NCBI RefSeq assembly: GCF_002165575.1
Contig: NZ_MXQF01000014.1
Span: 62,001 to 126,000, forward strand
DNA: 64,000 nt
From: Pseudoalteromonas sp. A601
Lineage (GTDB): Bacteria; Pseudomonadota; Gammaproteobacteria; Enterobacterales; Alteromonadaceae
Reading direction: 5' to 3'
The notes below the pieces were generated by a model, which had not been told where the DNA came from, ran no database searches, and worked only from the letters and a program-made list of their open reading frames with translations. Numbering within the stretch: the stretch's first letter is position 1; the number at the start of each line of letters is the position of its first letter. Position numbers and translations under genes: made by a program. This document shows, piece by piece, positions 25,879 through 37,242 of this stretch.

Positions 25879-28587
25879 TTATTTTAACTTACCACAACAT
25901 TGCTTAAATTTTTGACCTGAGCCACATGGGCACGGCTCATTACGACCCACTTTAGGCTCAGCGCGTGCAGTTACTGTTGCACTTGCAGGTGCTTCTCCAC
26001 CAACATGCTCTGCTTCCTCATGTTGATATTCGCGAGGAGCATTTTCACTCTTACGATGCTGCTCTTCAACTTTTTCAACATCATCTTCTGCACGAACTTG
26101 AACTTTACTTAAAATGCCAACAACGTCGACTTTCAAATTTTCAAGCATTTCAGAGAACAGCTCAAACGATTCACGCTTGTACTCTTGCTTCGGGTTCTTT
26201 TGCGCATAACCACGTAAATGAATACCTTGACGCAAATGATCCATTGCCGCTAAGTGATCTTTCCAGTGTTGATCTAAGCTTTGTAGCATAATTGCTTTTT
26301 CAAACTGACGAAGAACCGACTCGCCTACTTGCTGTTCTTTCTCTTTGTACGCATTATTCACTTCTTCTTCGATACGCTCACGAAGCTTTTCTTCGTACAA
26401 CTTGTTATCGTCTGCTAACCATTGTGAAATTGGCAATTCTAATAAGAAGTCTTGCTTCAAGCGCTCTTCAAGGCCCGGGATGTCCCACATTTCTGCAAGG
26501 CTTTGTGGTGCAATGTATTGGTCAATGATATTACCAAGTACATCACCACGAATAACTGTAATTGTCTCAGAGATATCGCCTTCAACCAGTAATTCGTTAC
26601 GCTGTGCATATACAACACGACGTTGATCATTCGCTACATCATCGTATTCAAGTAGTTGCTTACGAACATCAAAGTTGCGTGCTTCTACTTTACGTTGTGC
26701 GTTTTCAATTGCACGGTTTACCCATGGATGTTCAATTGCTTCACCACGTTGCATCCCTAGTTTACGCATCATGTTAGTCATGCGCTCACCAGCGAAGATA
26801 CGCATTAATGCGTCATCCATTGATAAGTAGAAACGGCTTGAACCGGCATCTCCTTGGCGACCTGAACGACCACGTAGTTGGTTATCGATACGACGCGATT
26901 CATGACGTTCAGTACCAATAATATGCAAACCACCCGCAGCAATTACAGCATCATGGCGAACCTGCCATGCGGCTTTAATGTCCGCAATTTGCTCATCTGT
27001 TGGGTTTTCAAGTTTTTCAACTTCGCTATGCCAGTTACCACCAAGTACAATATCAGTACCACGGCCGGCCATGTTTGTTGCAATCGTTACCGTGCCCGGT
27101 AAGCCTGCATCAGATACGATATCAGCTTCTTGAGCATGGAACTTAGCATTAAGTACATTATGCTTTATCTTTTCTTTGCGTAAGAATTGCGACAAGTACT
27201 CTGAGCTTTCAATTGAAATAGTACCCACAAGCACTGGCTGTCCACGCTCTTGGCAATCTTTAATATCGACTAAAATTGCTTCGTATTTTTCTTCTTGCGT
27301 TAAATAAACTAAATCTGCGCGATCATCACGGATCATTGGCTTATTAGTTGGCATAACAACCGTATCAAGGCCATAGATTGACTGGAACTCAAACGCTTCA
27401 GTATCTGCAGTACCTGTCATACCTGCTAGTGTTTCATAAATACGGAAGTAATTTTGGAATGTAATTGATGCCAACGTTTGGTTTTCGTTTTGAATTTTTA
27501 CACTTTCTTTTGCTTCAACAGCTTGGTGTAAACCTTCAGACCAACGACGGCCTTCCATTGTACGTCCTGTGTGCTCATCAACAATGATTACTTCGTTTTC
27601 TTTTACTACGTAATCAATGTCTTTTTGATAAAGTTTGTGCGCACGTAAAGCGGCATACACATGGCTAAGTAGCGTAATGCTACCCGCAGAATAAAGCGAA
27701 TCGCCTTCTTCAATTAAACCACGTTCAGTTAAAAGCTCTTCAACTTTAATTTGACCACGTTCGGTAAGATGAACTTGTTTAGACTTTTCATCGATAGTGA
27801 AATCGCCGTCACCTTCAACACCTTCTTCGTCTTCTTTTTCTTGTAGTTCAAGTAAAGGTACGATGGTGTTAATCTCAGTGTATAGCTGTGAGCTATCTTC
27901 AGCTGGGCCAGAAATGATAAGCGGTGTACGTGCTTCATCAATAAGGATTGAATCCACCTCATCGACTACTGCGTAATAAAGTGGACGCTGCACACGTTCA
28001 TTAATGCTAAACGCCATATTGTCACGCAGGTAATCAAAACCAAATTCGTTATTAGTACCGTAAGTAATATCGGCGCTATATGCTTCTTTTTTCTGTTGCG
28101 GCATCATACCTGGTACGTTACAGCCAACAGTTAAGCCTAAAAATTCAAATAATGGGCGGTTAGTTTCAGCATCACGCTTTGCAAGATAGTCATTCACGGT
28201 AATAACGTGAACACCTTTGCCTGTTAAGCCACGTAAATAAGCCGGTAAACTAGCAGTAAGGGTTTTACCCTCACCTGTACGCATTTCTGCGATACGACCT
28301 TGGTGCAACACCATGCCACCGAGTAATTGCACGTCGAAGTGACGCATGCCATTAACACGCTTCGATGCTTCACGTACCACAGCAAACGCTTCAGGCAAGA
28401 TATCGTCAAGGCTTTGCCCGTTATCGTAACGCTCTCTAAATTCTGCTGTTTTGGCTTTTAAATCTTCGTCTGAAAGCGCTTCAAGTTGCGTTTCAAGTGC
28501 GTTAATTAGCGCGACCGTCTTTCTTAAATTTTTAATAGTGCGGTCATTGCGACTACCAAAAATCTTGGTAAATAAATTAGATATCAT
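25879..28587 (-). CDS. secA: Preprotein translocase ATPase SecA
   Basis: A 902-residue SecA motor driving Sec-dependent export. Visible are Walker [15 protein letters not shown] (about residue 102), the DEAD-like [20 protein letters not shown], motif [29 protein letters not shown], and the C-terminal SecB/zinc-binding tail [14 protein letters not shown] with its Cys/His-type ligands. Length is normal (E. coli 901). No secM-like gene is seen upstream; instead the leader has two inverted repeats (28668-28743). Confidence 0.98.
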   Translation of the reverse strand: MISNLFTKIFGSRNDRTIKNLRKTVALINALETQLEALSDEDLKAKTAEFRERYDNGQSLDDILPEAFAVVREASKRVNGMRHFDVQLLGGMVLHQGRIAEMRTGEGKTLTASLPAYLRGLTGKGVHVITVNDYLAKRDAETNRPLFEFLGLTVGCNVPGMMPQQKKEAYSADITYGTNNEFGFDYLRDNMAFSINERVQRPLYYAVVDEVDSILIDEARTPLIISGPAEDSSQLYTEINTIVPLLELQEKEDEEGVEGDGDFTIDEKSKQVHLTERGQIKVEELLTERGLIEEGDSLYSAGSITLLSHVYAALRAHKLYQKDIDYVVKENEVIIVDEHTGRTMEGRRWSEGLHQAVEAKESVKIQNENQTLASITFQNYFRIYETLAGMTGTADTEAFEFQSIYGLDTVVMPTNKPMIRDDRADLVYLTQEEKYEAILVDIKDCQERGQPVLVGTISIESSEYLSQFLRKEKIKHNVLNAKFHAQEADIVSDAGLPGTVTIATNMAGRGTDIVLGGNWHSEVEKLENPTDEQIADIKAAWQVRHDAVIAAGGLHIIGTERHESRRIDNQLRGRSGRQGDAGSSRFYLSMDDALMRIFAGERMTNMMRKLGMQRGEAIEHPWVNRAIENAQRKVEARNFDVRKQLLEYDDVANDQRRVVYAQRNELLVEGDISETITVIRGDVLGNIIDQYIAPQSLAEMWDIPGLEERLKQDFLLELPISQWLADDNKLYEEKLRERIEEEVNNAYKEKEQQVGESVLRQFEKAIMLQSLDQHWKDHLAAMDHLRQGIHLRGYAQKNPKQEYKRESFELFSEMLENLKVDVVGILSKVQVRAEDDVEKVEEQHRKSENAPREYQHEEAEHVGGEAPASATVTARAEPKVGRNEPCPCGSGQKFKQCCGKLK

Positions 28588-28975
28588 GATAAAACCGTTA
28601 CAATGTATTCTTTGCTAACCAGTCATTGGCTAACCCATTTAATGCACCCAATATATACATGGGGATCATTACTAATTAATATATTGCTCAATAAAAGCAC
28701 ATATTAATTAGTAATTTTGCTAAATGCTGTTAATTTCAGCATTAATTACGTGCGCTACTATACCAGACTCTGCGAAACATCAAACCATCGCGTAGTTAAG
28801 ATACCCATTTTATGCAAGAAAATTTATCGCAGCGCTAAAGGCCGATTAAATTTAGCCAACTGATAAAACGAATGTGCTTGGTAGATATGGCGACAATAAA
28901 GATAAAATCAAGTCACATAAGCAAACTTGTACAGCACAGCTTTTGCTCTTGATATTATATGATGAGAGAACAAAG
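28588..28975. other. 388-base gene-free region upstream of secA
   Basis: Between secA and zapE, both on the minus strand. Holds two inverted repeats near the secA start, a possible degraded repeat fragment (GCAGCGCTAAAGGCCGATTA, about 28831-28850), and no open frame with a credible ribosome binding site. No SecM arrest-peptide gene is visible. Confidence 0.7.
28668..28715. repeat. Perfect 15-base inverted repeat in the secA leader
   Basis: ATTACTAATTAATAT / ATATTAATTAGTAAT around an 18-base spacer that itself contains TGCT / AGCA. A second hairpin AATGCTG / CAGCATT lies at 28723-28743. Could be a regulator site, an RNA structure or an AT-rich terminator. Confidence 0.85.
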
Positions 28976-30064
28976 TTAAGCCAAATGCTCTCTTGCTAAA
29001 TACTCCAGTGACTGCATTTCTTGCAAACGGCTAATACAGCGTTTGAATTCAAAGTTGAGATTACCTTGGGTATACAATTCAGTGATACCCTTTTCAGCTG
29101 AGATAATTAAGGTGACATTACGCTCATAAAACTCATCGACCAACGCAATAAAGCGCCGCGCCGCATCATCATTAGCTTGACCTAGTTGCTTAACGTTAGA
29201 CAAGATCACCGTATTGTATAAACGGCTTATTTCCATATAATCCACTTGGCTGCGAGCTGTCTCGCACAGTTCACTAAATTCAAACATAACGATACAATCA
29301 GCTACTTTACGCGTTTTTATCATCCGCCCTTCGATTTCAATTGAAGTATCGAGCTTGCCTGGCTCTGGCGACAATTTATCAAAATATTCAAATAAGTTTG
29401 CATCGGCTTGTTGATCAAGTGGGCTATGAAATATTTCAGCTTGCTCAAGTGTTCGCAAGCGATAGTCAATGCCTGAGTCCACATTAACAATTTCGGTATT
29501 GGCATTCACTAATTCAATCGCAGGTAGGAAGCGCGCACGTTGTAGGCCATTACGGTATAATTCGTCAGGCACGATGTTAGAGGTGGCAACGAGCACGATA
29601 CCTCGTGCAAAAAGTGCTTCCATTAAACCACCTAGCAGCATTGCATCGGTAATATCTTGCACGAAAAACTCATCAAAGCAGATGATGTCTGTTTCTGCTT
29701 TAAATATATCCGCAACAATTTCCAATGGGTTCGATTTATTATTTAACTTTTTAAGTTCGTCATGCACTCGGTGCATAAAACGGTGAAAATGCACACGCAT
29801 CTTACGCTCACCCGGTAGCGCTTCATAAAAAGTATCAACCAAGTAGGTTTTACCGCGCCCTACGCCTCCCCAAAAGTACAAACCTTTTATAGTTGGCGTG
29901 CTATCTTTATTAAATAGCTTTGCAAACCAACCTTTTTCAGCTGGCTTGGCAGCGGTTAAGTCATCGTATAATCGCTGTAAGTGACGCACTGCATTTTCTT
30001 GAGCTGCATCATATACAAAGTCATCACGCTGTAGATCTTGCTGGTATTTTTGCCAAGGAGTCAT
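28976..30064 (-). CDS. zapE: Cell division protein ZapE
   Basis: A 362-residue P-loop ATPase. Walker A is GGVGRGKT, Walker B CFDEFF, then VQDITDAMLLGGLMEALF and the family signature ATSNIVPDELYRNGLQRARFLPAIE. ZapE acts at the septum late in division and destabilises FtsZ polymers. Its location next to zapG (divergent) and near rpsI/rplM, degQ and degS is the conserved gammaproteobacterial setting, so this is the orthologue; the gene at 8427 is the paralogue. Confidence 0.93.
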   Translation of the reverse strand: MTPWQKYQQDLQRDDFVYDAAQENAVRHLQRLYDDLTAAKPAEKGWFAKLFNKDSTPTIKGLYFWGGVGRGKTYLVDTFYEALPGERKMRVHFHRFMHRVHDELKKLNNKSNPLEIVADIFKAETDIICFDEFFVQDITDAMLLGGLMEALFARGIVLVATSNIVPDELYRNGLQRARFLPAIELVNANTEIVNVDSGIDYRLRTLEQAEIFHSPLDQQADANLFEYFDKLSPEPGKLDTSIEIEGRMIKTRKVADCIVMFEFSELCETARSQVDYMEISRLYNTVILSNVKQLGQANDDAARRFIALVDEFYERNVTLIISAEKGITELYTQGNLNFEFKRCISRLQEMQSLEYLAREHLA

Positions 30065-30104
30065 AGATAGTTACAATAAAACACGGTTTAATTTGCGCAA
30101 TATA

Positions 30105-30133
30105 TTAACACGCATCGTAACTCGGGGTATATT
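30105..30133 (+). promoter_or_regulatory. Sigma-70 promoter of zapG
   Basis: TTAACA and TATATT separated by exactly 17 bases, in the divergent zapE/zapG gap, 113 bases before the zapG start. Confidence 0.6.
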
Positions 30134-30246
30134 AGAGACAGTAAGATTTATTTAACCTGAGCTTAGGTTATCTAACGACAGACTAAATTTATTAATTACA
30201 CACGCAATTTTTTCGTTATTTTTTATTTCCCAAAGGGGTAGAATTT

Positions 30247-30690
30247 ATGGGCACCATTACTTGGATTGGTATTATTGTTATTGTTGCCGTTGCAGCGTTT
30301 TTCTTGGGCGCGTTTGTGACTAAAAAACAATTTAAGCAAGATGAGCTAGAAGAACAAGCAGAGCAAGCTAAGCATGCGCTAGAGCAATATCGCCAGGATG
30401 TTGCCGACCACTTAGCAAGTACCGGTAAGCTAGTAAATCGTATGAAAGACAACTATGACCAGCTTTTGAATCACGTTGATGAGACCAACAAGCTTTTATT
30501 AAGTGATAAAAAAGAACACCCAGCTGAACCTTTCTTTTCAAAAGAAACCACAGAGCAACTGCAACGCTCATTAAAAGAGCGTCAAAGCGATCGTTCTTCA
30601 GCCGAGGCGCAACCTGCCGATTACGTGTCAGGCGAGTCAGGCTTATTTGCTGGAGATGACAAAGTTTCAGAACATTCTAAAGCCTCTTGA
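30247..30690 (+). CDS. zapG: Z-ring associated membrane protein ZapG (YhcB, DUF1043)
   Basis: A 147-residue protein: one N-terminal membrane helix (ITWIGIIVIVAVAAFFLGAF), then a charged coiled coil (about 28-100) and a disordered polar tail. The family links division and envelope growth. Gene context between zapE and degQ is as in E. coli (yhcB-degQ-degS). A strong terminator follows. RBS-like AAAGGGGTAG precedes the ATG. Confidence 0.9.
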   Translation: MGTITWIGIIVIVAVAAFFLGAFVTKKQFKQDELEEQAEQAKHALEQYRQDVADHLASTGKLVNRMKDNYDQLLNHVDETNKLLLSDKKEHPAEPFFSKETTEQLQRSLKERQSDRSSAEAQPADYVSGESGLFAGDDKVSEHSKAS

Positions 30691-30752
30691 TGAACTTTTT
30701 TTTGACCCCATAGTCTGTAGATATAACAGCTTTATATCTAAACCTAAAAAAG

Positions 30753-30775
30753 GGCTGCTTATGCAGCCTTTTTTT
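30753..30775 (+). terminator. Terminator of zapG
   Basis: Stem GGCTGC / GCAGCC with TTAT loop, followed by seven T residues. Confidence 0.85.
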
Positions 30776-30820
30776 ATGTCTATGTTTTTGCTTTTTTGTG
30801 ATGTGGAGTAAACCCTGACT

Positions 30821-32173
30821 ATGAAAATGAAATTATCGTTAATCAGCGCAGCTGTTCTATCTGCGAGCCTATTATTAACCCCTGGTGTATCAATGGCTAA
30901 AATGCCAGTGGCAGTCAATGGTCAACAATTACCTACCCTAGCTCCTATGCTTGAACAAATCACTCCTGGCGTGGTGAGTATACAAGTATCAGGCTCTAAA
31001 GAAGTTCGTAGACGCGCCGATCCTCTTGACTTCTTTTTTGGCAATCCGCAACCGCGCAGCCAAAAAAGAGAATTTAGTGGTTTAGGCTCGGGCGTGATTA
31101 TTGATGCCGATGAAGGTTATGTTGTTACTAATAATCACGTGGTACAAGATGCCGAAAAAATGCTAGTGACTCTTGAAGATGGCCGTGAATATGAAGCTAC
31201 ACGCATAGGAAGTGATAAAGAATCAGACATCGCCTTATTACAAATTGATGCCGATGATTTAGTAGCAATTAAGTTGGCAAATTCAGACCAACTTCGAGTA
31301 GGTGATTTTGCTGTCGCAATTGGTAACCCATTTGGTTTAAGCCACACAGTAACCTCTGGGATTGTCAGTGCGCTTGGCCGAAGTGGTTTAAATATCGAAG
31401 GCTACGAAGACTTCATTCAAACCGATGCAGCTATAAACCAAGGTAACTCAGGTGGTGCGCTGGTGAATTTAAACGGCGAGCTAATTGGTATTAATACCGC
31501 TATTTTAGGAGCTTCAGGTGGTAATGTTGGTATTGGCTTTGCTATTCCATCAAATATGATGAAAAACTTGGTTGATCAAATTATTGAGCACGGTGAAACT
31601 CGTCGCGGTTCATTAGGTATCTCTGGTCGCCCATTGGATGCAGGACTTGCAAAAGCACAACAACTTGACGTCAAACAAGGTGCATATGTTATGCAAGTAA
31701 TGGATGACTCAGCAGCAAGCAAAGCAGGTATTAAAGCCGGTGATGTTATTATCAGTATCGATGGCAGTGATATCAGCGGGTTCCATGAATTACGCAGTAA
31801 GATAGCCACCTTAGGCGAAGGTAAAAAGGTTAAACTAGGCATTTACCGCGACGGTAAAGTAAAAACGGTTAAAGTCACTTTAGATGGCGCATCTGGTATG
31901 AGTGCTTCAGGCGATGAGCTACACCCTGCATTCCAAGGTGCAACGCTTGAAAGCATTCAAAAAAATGGCGCTAAAGGCATAGAGCTGACTTCTGTTGATC
32001 CTCGTTCACCAGCAGCACGCGTTGGTTTGGAAGAAGGCGATATCATTATGCAAGTCAATCGCCAACGAGTTGAAAATATTCGCGATATGAATAAGATCAT
32101 CGAAAACACCAAAGGTAATATTGTGCTTGGTGTACAAAGAGGGCGAGAATCTGTATTTGTTTTAATTCAATAA
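30821..32173 (+). CDS. degQ: Periplasmic serine protease DegQ (Do family)
   Basis: A 450-residue Deg protease with signal peptide (cleavage after SMA, about 26). Catalytic triad His106 (TNNHVV), Asp136 (SDIALL) and Ser210 (GNSGGAL), then two PDZ domains (about 270-355 and 370-450). It degrades misfolded envelope proteins and acts as a chaperone in oligomeric cages. DegP/DegQ cannot be separated by sequence alone, but adjacency to degS supports DegQ. It is separated from degS by a strong terminator. Confidence 0.95.
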   Translation: MKMKLSLISAAVLSASLLLTPGVSMAKMPVAVNGQQLPTLAPMLEQITPGVVSIQVSGSKEVRRRADPLDFFFGNPQPRSQKREFSGLGSGVIIDADEGYVVTNNHVVQDAEKMLVTLEDGREYEATRIGSDKESDIALLQIDADDLVAIKLANSDQLRVGDFAVAIGNPFGLSHTVTSGIVSALGRSGLNIEGYEDFIQTDAAINQGNSGGALVNLNGELIGINTAILGASGGNVGIGFAIPSNMMKNLVDQIIEHGETRRGSLGISGRPLDAGLAKAQQLDVKQGAYVMQVMDDSAASKAGIKAGDVIISIDGSDISGFHELRSKIATLGEGKKVKLGIYRDGKVKTVKVTLDGASGMSASGDELHPAFQGATLESIQKNGAKGIELTSVDPRSPAARVGLEEGDIIMQVNRQRVENIRDMNKIIENTKGNIVLGVQRGRESVFVLIQ

Positions 32174-32200
32174 CGCAAATATTGTACAAATGACATAAAT

Positions 32201-32234
32201 AATAACAGCGGCACTTGCCGCTGTTATTTTTTTT
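32201..32234 (+). terminator. Terminator of degQ
   Basis: A perfect 13-base stem AATAACAGCGGCA / TGCCGCTGTTATT with CT loop and an eight-T tail. Confidence 0.9.
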
Positions 32235-32251
32235 GTGCCATCATAAAGGGA

Positions 32252-33358
32252 TTGCTCACTAACAATAAGAATACCGTGCTAAAATTTTTTAAATTTGTCC
32301 TCCCCCCGTTGTTTGCCGGACTAGGCATTGCTTTTTTAGTGGTGTTCTTTAACCCCAATATGCGTGCAGCGTTATTACCCAATGTGACCTTGCCAAGTGC
32401 AATCACCGCACAGCACCTGAGCTTTGCTGACGCAGTTAAACGCGCAGGCCCTTCTGTGGTGACCATTTTTTCTGAGAGTATTTCTAGTCAACCTAGGTAT
32501 AAACGCCAGAACACAGTACAAGAGCTTGGTTCTGGAGTTATCATGTCCAGCGATGGCTATATTTTAACGAACTATCACGTTATTAATAACGCCGACCAAA
32601 TTATGGTGATCCTCACCGATGGCCGCCGCTTTTTTGATGTCCAACTTATTGGCTTTGACACCATTACTGATCTCGCATTATTAAAGATAAATGCCGATCA
32701 CTTACCTGTAATCCCAATAAATAATGATTTTAACCCGCGTGTTGGCGACGTAGTACTTGCCATAGGCAACCCGCTTAACTTAGGTCAAACAATTACCCAA
32801 GGCATAGTCAGTGCAACAGGTAAGCAAAAGATCACTGACAGCCCGTACAACAGTTTATTACAGATGGATGCGGCAATTAACGTAGGTAACTCTGGTGGTG
32901 CACTGGTTAATTCCAATGGCGATTTAGTCGGTATTACATCGGCGCAGTTTAAAACTCGCGAGAACTTAGATATTCAAGGGATTTTCTTTGCAGTGCCATA
33001 CTCATTAGCCAAAGAAGTAATGGATAAACTCATTCGTCATGGTCGCGTAGTACGAGGCTATTTGGGCTTCACGGGCACCGCGGTTGATAGTACAGGTAAA
33101 GAGGTCAGTGATAACTTTACGCCTGTTGCAGGCCTTCGTATTACCAATTTAGACCCATTAGGCCCTGCATGGCAAGCAGGTATTAAAGAGCAAGATATTA
33201 TCGTTAAAATTGCCGGTGAAGATGTCAGTAATCCACAAAAAACACTCACTACTATCGGTAACTCAGAGCCAGGCCATGAAATTGAGTTTCAGCTATATAG
33301 AAATGGGGAAATACTTAAGGTAATGGTAAATGTGGCAGAGCTTGAGACGAAATTATAA
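32252..33358 (+). CDS. degS: Membrane-anchored stress-sensing protease DegS
   Basis: A protein of up to 368 residues with one N-terminal membrane anchor (VLPPLFAGLGIAFLVVFF), a trypsin-like domain with His109 (TNYHVI), Asp140 (ITDLALL) and Ser214 (GNSGGALV), and a single PDZ domain. DegS senses unfolded outer-membrane proteins and makes the first cut in RseA to release sigma-E. Start is uncertain: no ATG precedes the anchor. TTG 32252 is very close to AAAGGG; GTG 32276 is the alternative and would give a shorter cytoplasmic end. The degQ terminator lies directly before it. Confidence 0.93.
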   Translation: MLTNNKNTVLKFFKFVLPPLFAGLGIAFLVVFFNPNMRAALLPNVTLPSAITAQHLSFADAVKRAGPSVVTIFSESISSQPRYKRQNTVQELGSGVIMSSDGYILTNYHVINNADQIMVILTDGRRFFDVQLIGFDTITDLALLKINADHLPVIPINNDFNPRVGDVVLAIGNPLNLGQTITQGIVSATGKQKITDSPYNSLLQMDAAINVGNSGGALVNSNGDLVGITSAQFKTRENLDIQGIFFAVPYSLAKEVMDKLIRHGRVVRGYLGFTGTAVDSTGKEVSDNFTPVAGLRITNLDPLGPAWQAGIKEQDIIVKIAGEDVSNPQKTLTTIGNSEPGHEIEFQLYRNGEILKVMVNVAELETKL

Positions 33359-33389
33359 AACCTAGGGCCTAGAAGCTAGGACCTAGGTT
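33359..33389. terminator. Bidirectional hairpin between degS and murA
   Basis: Stem AACCTAGG-CCTAG / CTAGG-CCTAGGTT with one G-A mismatch and a 3-base loop, between convergent genes; T-rich on the plus side. Confidence 0.7.
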
Positions 33390-33397
33390 TTAGGCTA

Positions 33398-34666
<1,269 letters not shown>

Positions 34667-34670
34667 TTAG

Positions 34671-34928
34671 TTATTGCGGTAAGATAAATTTTTGTTCACG
34701 CTTCCACTCTGTAGGTGTAAAAGCACGAATAGACACGGCATGAATAGTACCGTCAGAAATGGTATTCATTAATGGTGCATATACTAGCTGCTGTTTTTTC
34801 ACTCGACTCAGACCATCAAAGCACTCGCCTACTGCAATCACTTCATAATGACTACCATTGGCTTTTACATGAACTTCAGCTAATTGTAATTCGTCGCGTA
34901 ATAACGTCTCGACTTCGCTTGTTTGCAT
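34671..34928 (-). CDS. ibaG: BolA family protein IbaG
   Basis: An 85-residue BolA/IbaG protein with [35 protein letters not shown], of which the conserved core is the helix-turn with Gly-Ser-His. IbaG binds Fe-S clusters with monothiol glutaredoxin and is linked to acid resistance. Start ATG 34928 behind GAGAG is preferred to a GTG at 34937. It lies between mlaB and murA, its standard position. Confidence 0.92.
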   Translation of the reverse strand: MQTSEVETLLRDELQLAEVHVKANGSHYEVIAVGECFDGLSRVKKQQLVYAPLMNTISDGTIHAVSIRAFTPTEWKREQKFILPQ

Positions 34929-34933
34929 AACTC

Positions 34934-35227
34934 TCACTCAAATAGGGTTGTAACTTGACCTAACTGCATTAACTTTTGCAATTGATCAGGTATATTTTGC
35001 AATTCAAGGCGAATGCCTTGCTGCTTTAATTCTGCGAAAGAGTGAATTAACCAAGCTAAGCCCGCCGTGTCAACCCTTGATACATCAGAAAGGTCAAAAT
35101 ACCAAGTTTTATGGTTAGTTTGTGAGTTTTTATTAATAAGCCGTTCAGCAGCAATTGAGTTTCGGGTTAATTCACCGCTAACTCGAAATTGCTGCTCGTC
35201 GATTTGAGTAACGCTTACTTTACTCAT
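34934..35227 (-). CDS. mlaB: Mla lipid transport STAS-domain protein MlaB
   Basis: A 97-residue STAS protein ([21 protein letters not shown], in parts), the cytoplasmic regulatory subunit of the MlaFEDB transporter that binds MlaF. Start ATG 35227 overlaps the mlaC stop and follows AAGGTGG; longer in-frame extensions to 35341 only read through mlaC in another frame. Confidence 0.88.
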   Translation of the reverse strand: MSKVSVTQIDEQQFRVSGELTRNSIAAERLINKNSQTNHKTWYFDLSDVSRVDTAGLAWLIHSFAELKQQGIRLELQNIPDQLQKLMQLGQVTTLFE

Positions 35228-35894
35228 TACCACCTTCGCCTCTAAATTGGACTGGTAACTGACTTTTCTGTCTAAGCAGGTTACTGACATGCTCAATACC
35301 CTGCTGACGAAGAATCCCTTGCAGTTCGCTTTGTTTCGCATCTAATAGACTGATTCCTTCAGCTACCATGTCATAAGCTCGCCAATCACCGCTTCTGTCT
35401 TCGCGTACTTTAAAATCAATTTTAATATCAGGCTTATTAGGATCTACAATTTTAGTTTTTACTAATACAACATCCTGCCCAGCAAACGTTCTAGCAGGTG
35501 CAAATTCAACCTGTTGATTTGTATATTGAGTAAAAACACCAGCATAAGTCGCTACTAAATATTCTTGAAAGGCATCAATAAACTCTTTAATGTTTTCAAC
35601 TGCTTGTTTTTGCTCTGCCGGATCTTTAATTGCACGAACTTTTGATACATGGCTACCTAATACGCGTAGTGCAGCATATTTATAATCAATGTAAGGCATT
35701 AATTCTTCAGTAACTATGACACGTAAATGCTCTTTATCTTGCTCAATTAATGGCTGATCGCGGGTAATACGCTGAAAAGTGTTATCAGATACCTGACGAA
35801 CCATTTTATATGGGTCTTTTAAATTAACGGACTGAGCATTTACATTAGTTGCGATAAAAATAAATGCTACTAAAGTTACAAATTTCTTAAACAT
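35220..35894 (-). CDS. mlaC: Periplasmic phospholipid-binding protein MlaC
   Basis: A 224-residue protein with signal peptide (ending NVNAQS). MlaC shuttles phospholipids between outer-membrane MlaA-porin and inner-membrane MlaFEDB. Family marks are MPYIDYKYAALRVLG and WRAYDMVAEGISLL. Its C-terminal codons overlap mlaB by eight bases. Gap to mlaD is five bases. Confidence 0.93.
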   Translation of the reverse strand: MFKKFVTLVAFIFIATNVNAQSVNLKDPYKMVRQVSDNTFQRITRDQPLIEQDKEHLRVIVTEELMPYIDYKYAALRVLGSHVSKVRAIKDPAEQKQAVENIKEFIDAFQEYLVATYAGVFTQYTNQQVEFAPARTFAGQDVVLVKTKIVDPNKPDIKIDFKVREDRSGDWRAYDMVAEGISLLDAKQSELQGILRQQGIEHVSNLLRQKSQLPVQFRGEGGNE

Positions 35895-35899
35895 AATAA

Positions 35900-36448
35900 T
35901 TACTCACCACCTTGATTGAATAAAAACTGCCCGATCAATTCTTCAAGCACTAAAGCAGATTTGGTATCGGTAATAAAATCGCCGTCATTTAACGCTTTGC
36001 TTTCTACACCAAATAACTCGTCCAAGCCTAAGTCTTGATCATTACTTGTTACTTCAAGACCTAAGCAGGCTTGCTCTGCAGATTTAGGTGCGATCACTGG
36101 GTTAATTCCTAAATACTGCTCACCTAAAATACCTGACGTTAAAATTGATACCGAACTGGTATCTGAGAAGCGACATTGATATTGCGCATCAATGGTCATA
36201 TCAACTACTGGTAAAAACTCTTGCGGATGGATTGAAATAGCCTCAACACGCCCGACGACAACCCCGCCCACCTTAATTGGAGCGCGTGCTTTTAATGAGC
36301 CGATATTTTCAAATTTAGCTTTTAGCAAGTATGTTTCGCCACTACCACTAATGCCTGCGTTAGCTACTTTTAATGCCAGCATAGCAAAAGCTGCAATGCC
36401 AAGAGCGACAAAAAAGCCAACTAAAATTTCTAATTTCCGTGAATTCAT
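35900..36448 (-). CDS. mlaD: Mla substrate-binding MCE protein MlaD
   Basis: A 182-residue MCE-domain protein with one N-terminal membrane anchor (ILVGFFVALGIAAFAMLAL) and the MCE core YLLKAKFENIGSLKARAPIKVGGVVVGRV, split here by position (about 41-70). MlaD forms a hexameric ring feeding lipid to MlaE. It is typical in length and sits 14 bases after mlaE. Confidence 0.95.
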   Translation of the reverse strand: MNSRKLEILVGFFVALGIAAFAMLALKVANAGISGSGETYLLKAKFENIGSLKARAPIKVGGVVVGRVEAISIHPQEFLPVVDMTIDAQYQCRFSDTSSVSILTSGILGEQYLGINPVIAPKSAEQACLGLEVTSNDQDLGLDELFGVESKALNDGDFITDTKSALVLEELIGQFLFNQGGE

Positions 36449-36462
36449 TATCTATACCTTTT

Positions 36463-37242
36463 TTAGCTGGTAAACATTACCGCTGTCAAAATAAAATCAA
36501 ACCCTAAAACAGCCAAAGATGAGTGTACAACGGTCTCTGTTGTTGCTTTACTGATCCCTTCCGAAGTTGGTACACAGTCATAACCTTTATAAAGTGCTAT
36601 CCAAGTTACAACGATGGCAAATACAAAGCTCTTGATCATGCCATTTAAAATATCTTGTTGGAATGACACTTGTGACTGCATGATTGACCAAAAACTACCG
36701 GTATCAACACCTAGCCAATCAACACCCACTAAGTGGGCACCAATTATTGCAACCGCTGAGAAGATTAACGCCAACAGTGGCATACTAATAAAGCCAGCCC
36801 AAAAGCGAGGAGCAATAATACGCTTAAGCGGATCAATCGCCATCATTTCAAGGCTCGATAACTGCTCGGTCGCTTTCATCAAACCAATTTCGGCGGTAAG
36901 TGCACTCCCTGCTCGTCCGGCAAATAGCAAAGCAGTCACTACAGGGCCAAGCTCTCTGAGTAAACTCAATGCAACAAGTGGCCCTAAACTGTCTTCTGCA
37001 CCATAACCCACTAATACGGTGTAGCCTTGCAGCGCGAGCACCATACCAATAAATAACCCAGAGACCATAATGATAAGCAGCGACTGCGAACCCACCATAT
37101 AGAGTTGGCGAATAAGTAGTGGTGTGCCTTTTCTGAAATTAGGTAGATTCCACAGTGCACCAATCAACATTTGCGTTGAGCGGCCAAGTGCAGCAAATCG
37201 ACCCAATGTTTTATGGCCTAGCTTTTGAAACAAATCAAACAT
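36463..37242 (-). CDS. mlaE: Mla lipid ABC permease MlaE
   Basis: A 259-residue inner-membrane permease with several hydrophobic helices and the family motifs [24 protein letters not shown] and [20 protein letters not shown] (given in parts). With MlaF it forms the ATP-driven core of the retrograde phospholipid transporter. Overlaps mlaF by one base. Confidence 0.96.
   Translation of the reverse strand: MFDLFQKLGHKTLGRFAALGRSTQMLIGALWNLPNFRKGTPLLIRQLYMVGSQSLLIIMVSGLFIGMVLALQGYTVLVGYGAEDSLGPLVALSLLRELGPVVTALLFAGRAGSALTAEIGLMKATEQLSSLEMMAIDPLKRIIAPRFWAGFISMPLLALIFSAVAIIGAHLVGVDWLGVDTGSFWSIMQSQVSFQQDILNGMIKSFVFAIVVTWIALYKGYDCVPTSEGISKATTETVVHSSLAVLGFDFILTAVMFTS

Noticed and set aside
27729..27962. 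Lysine-rich 77-residue frame
   Set aside because: Lies inside secA on the same strand in a different frame, no separate start site.
28588..28975. SecM-like arrest peptide gene
   Set aside because: No frame with signal sequence and ribosome site is found.
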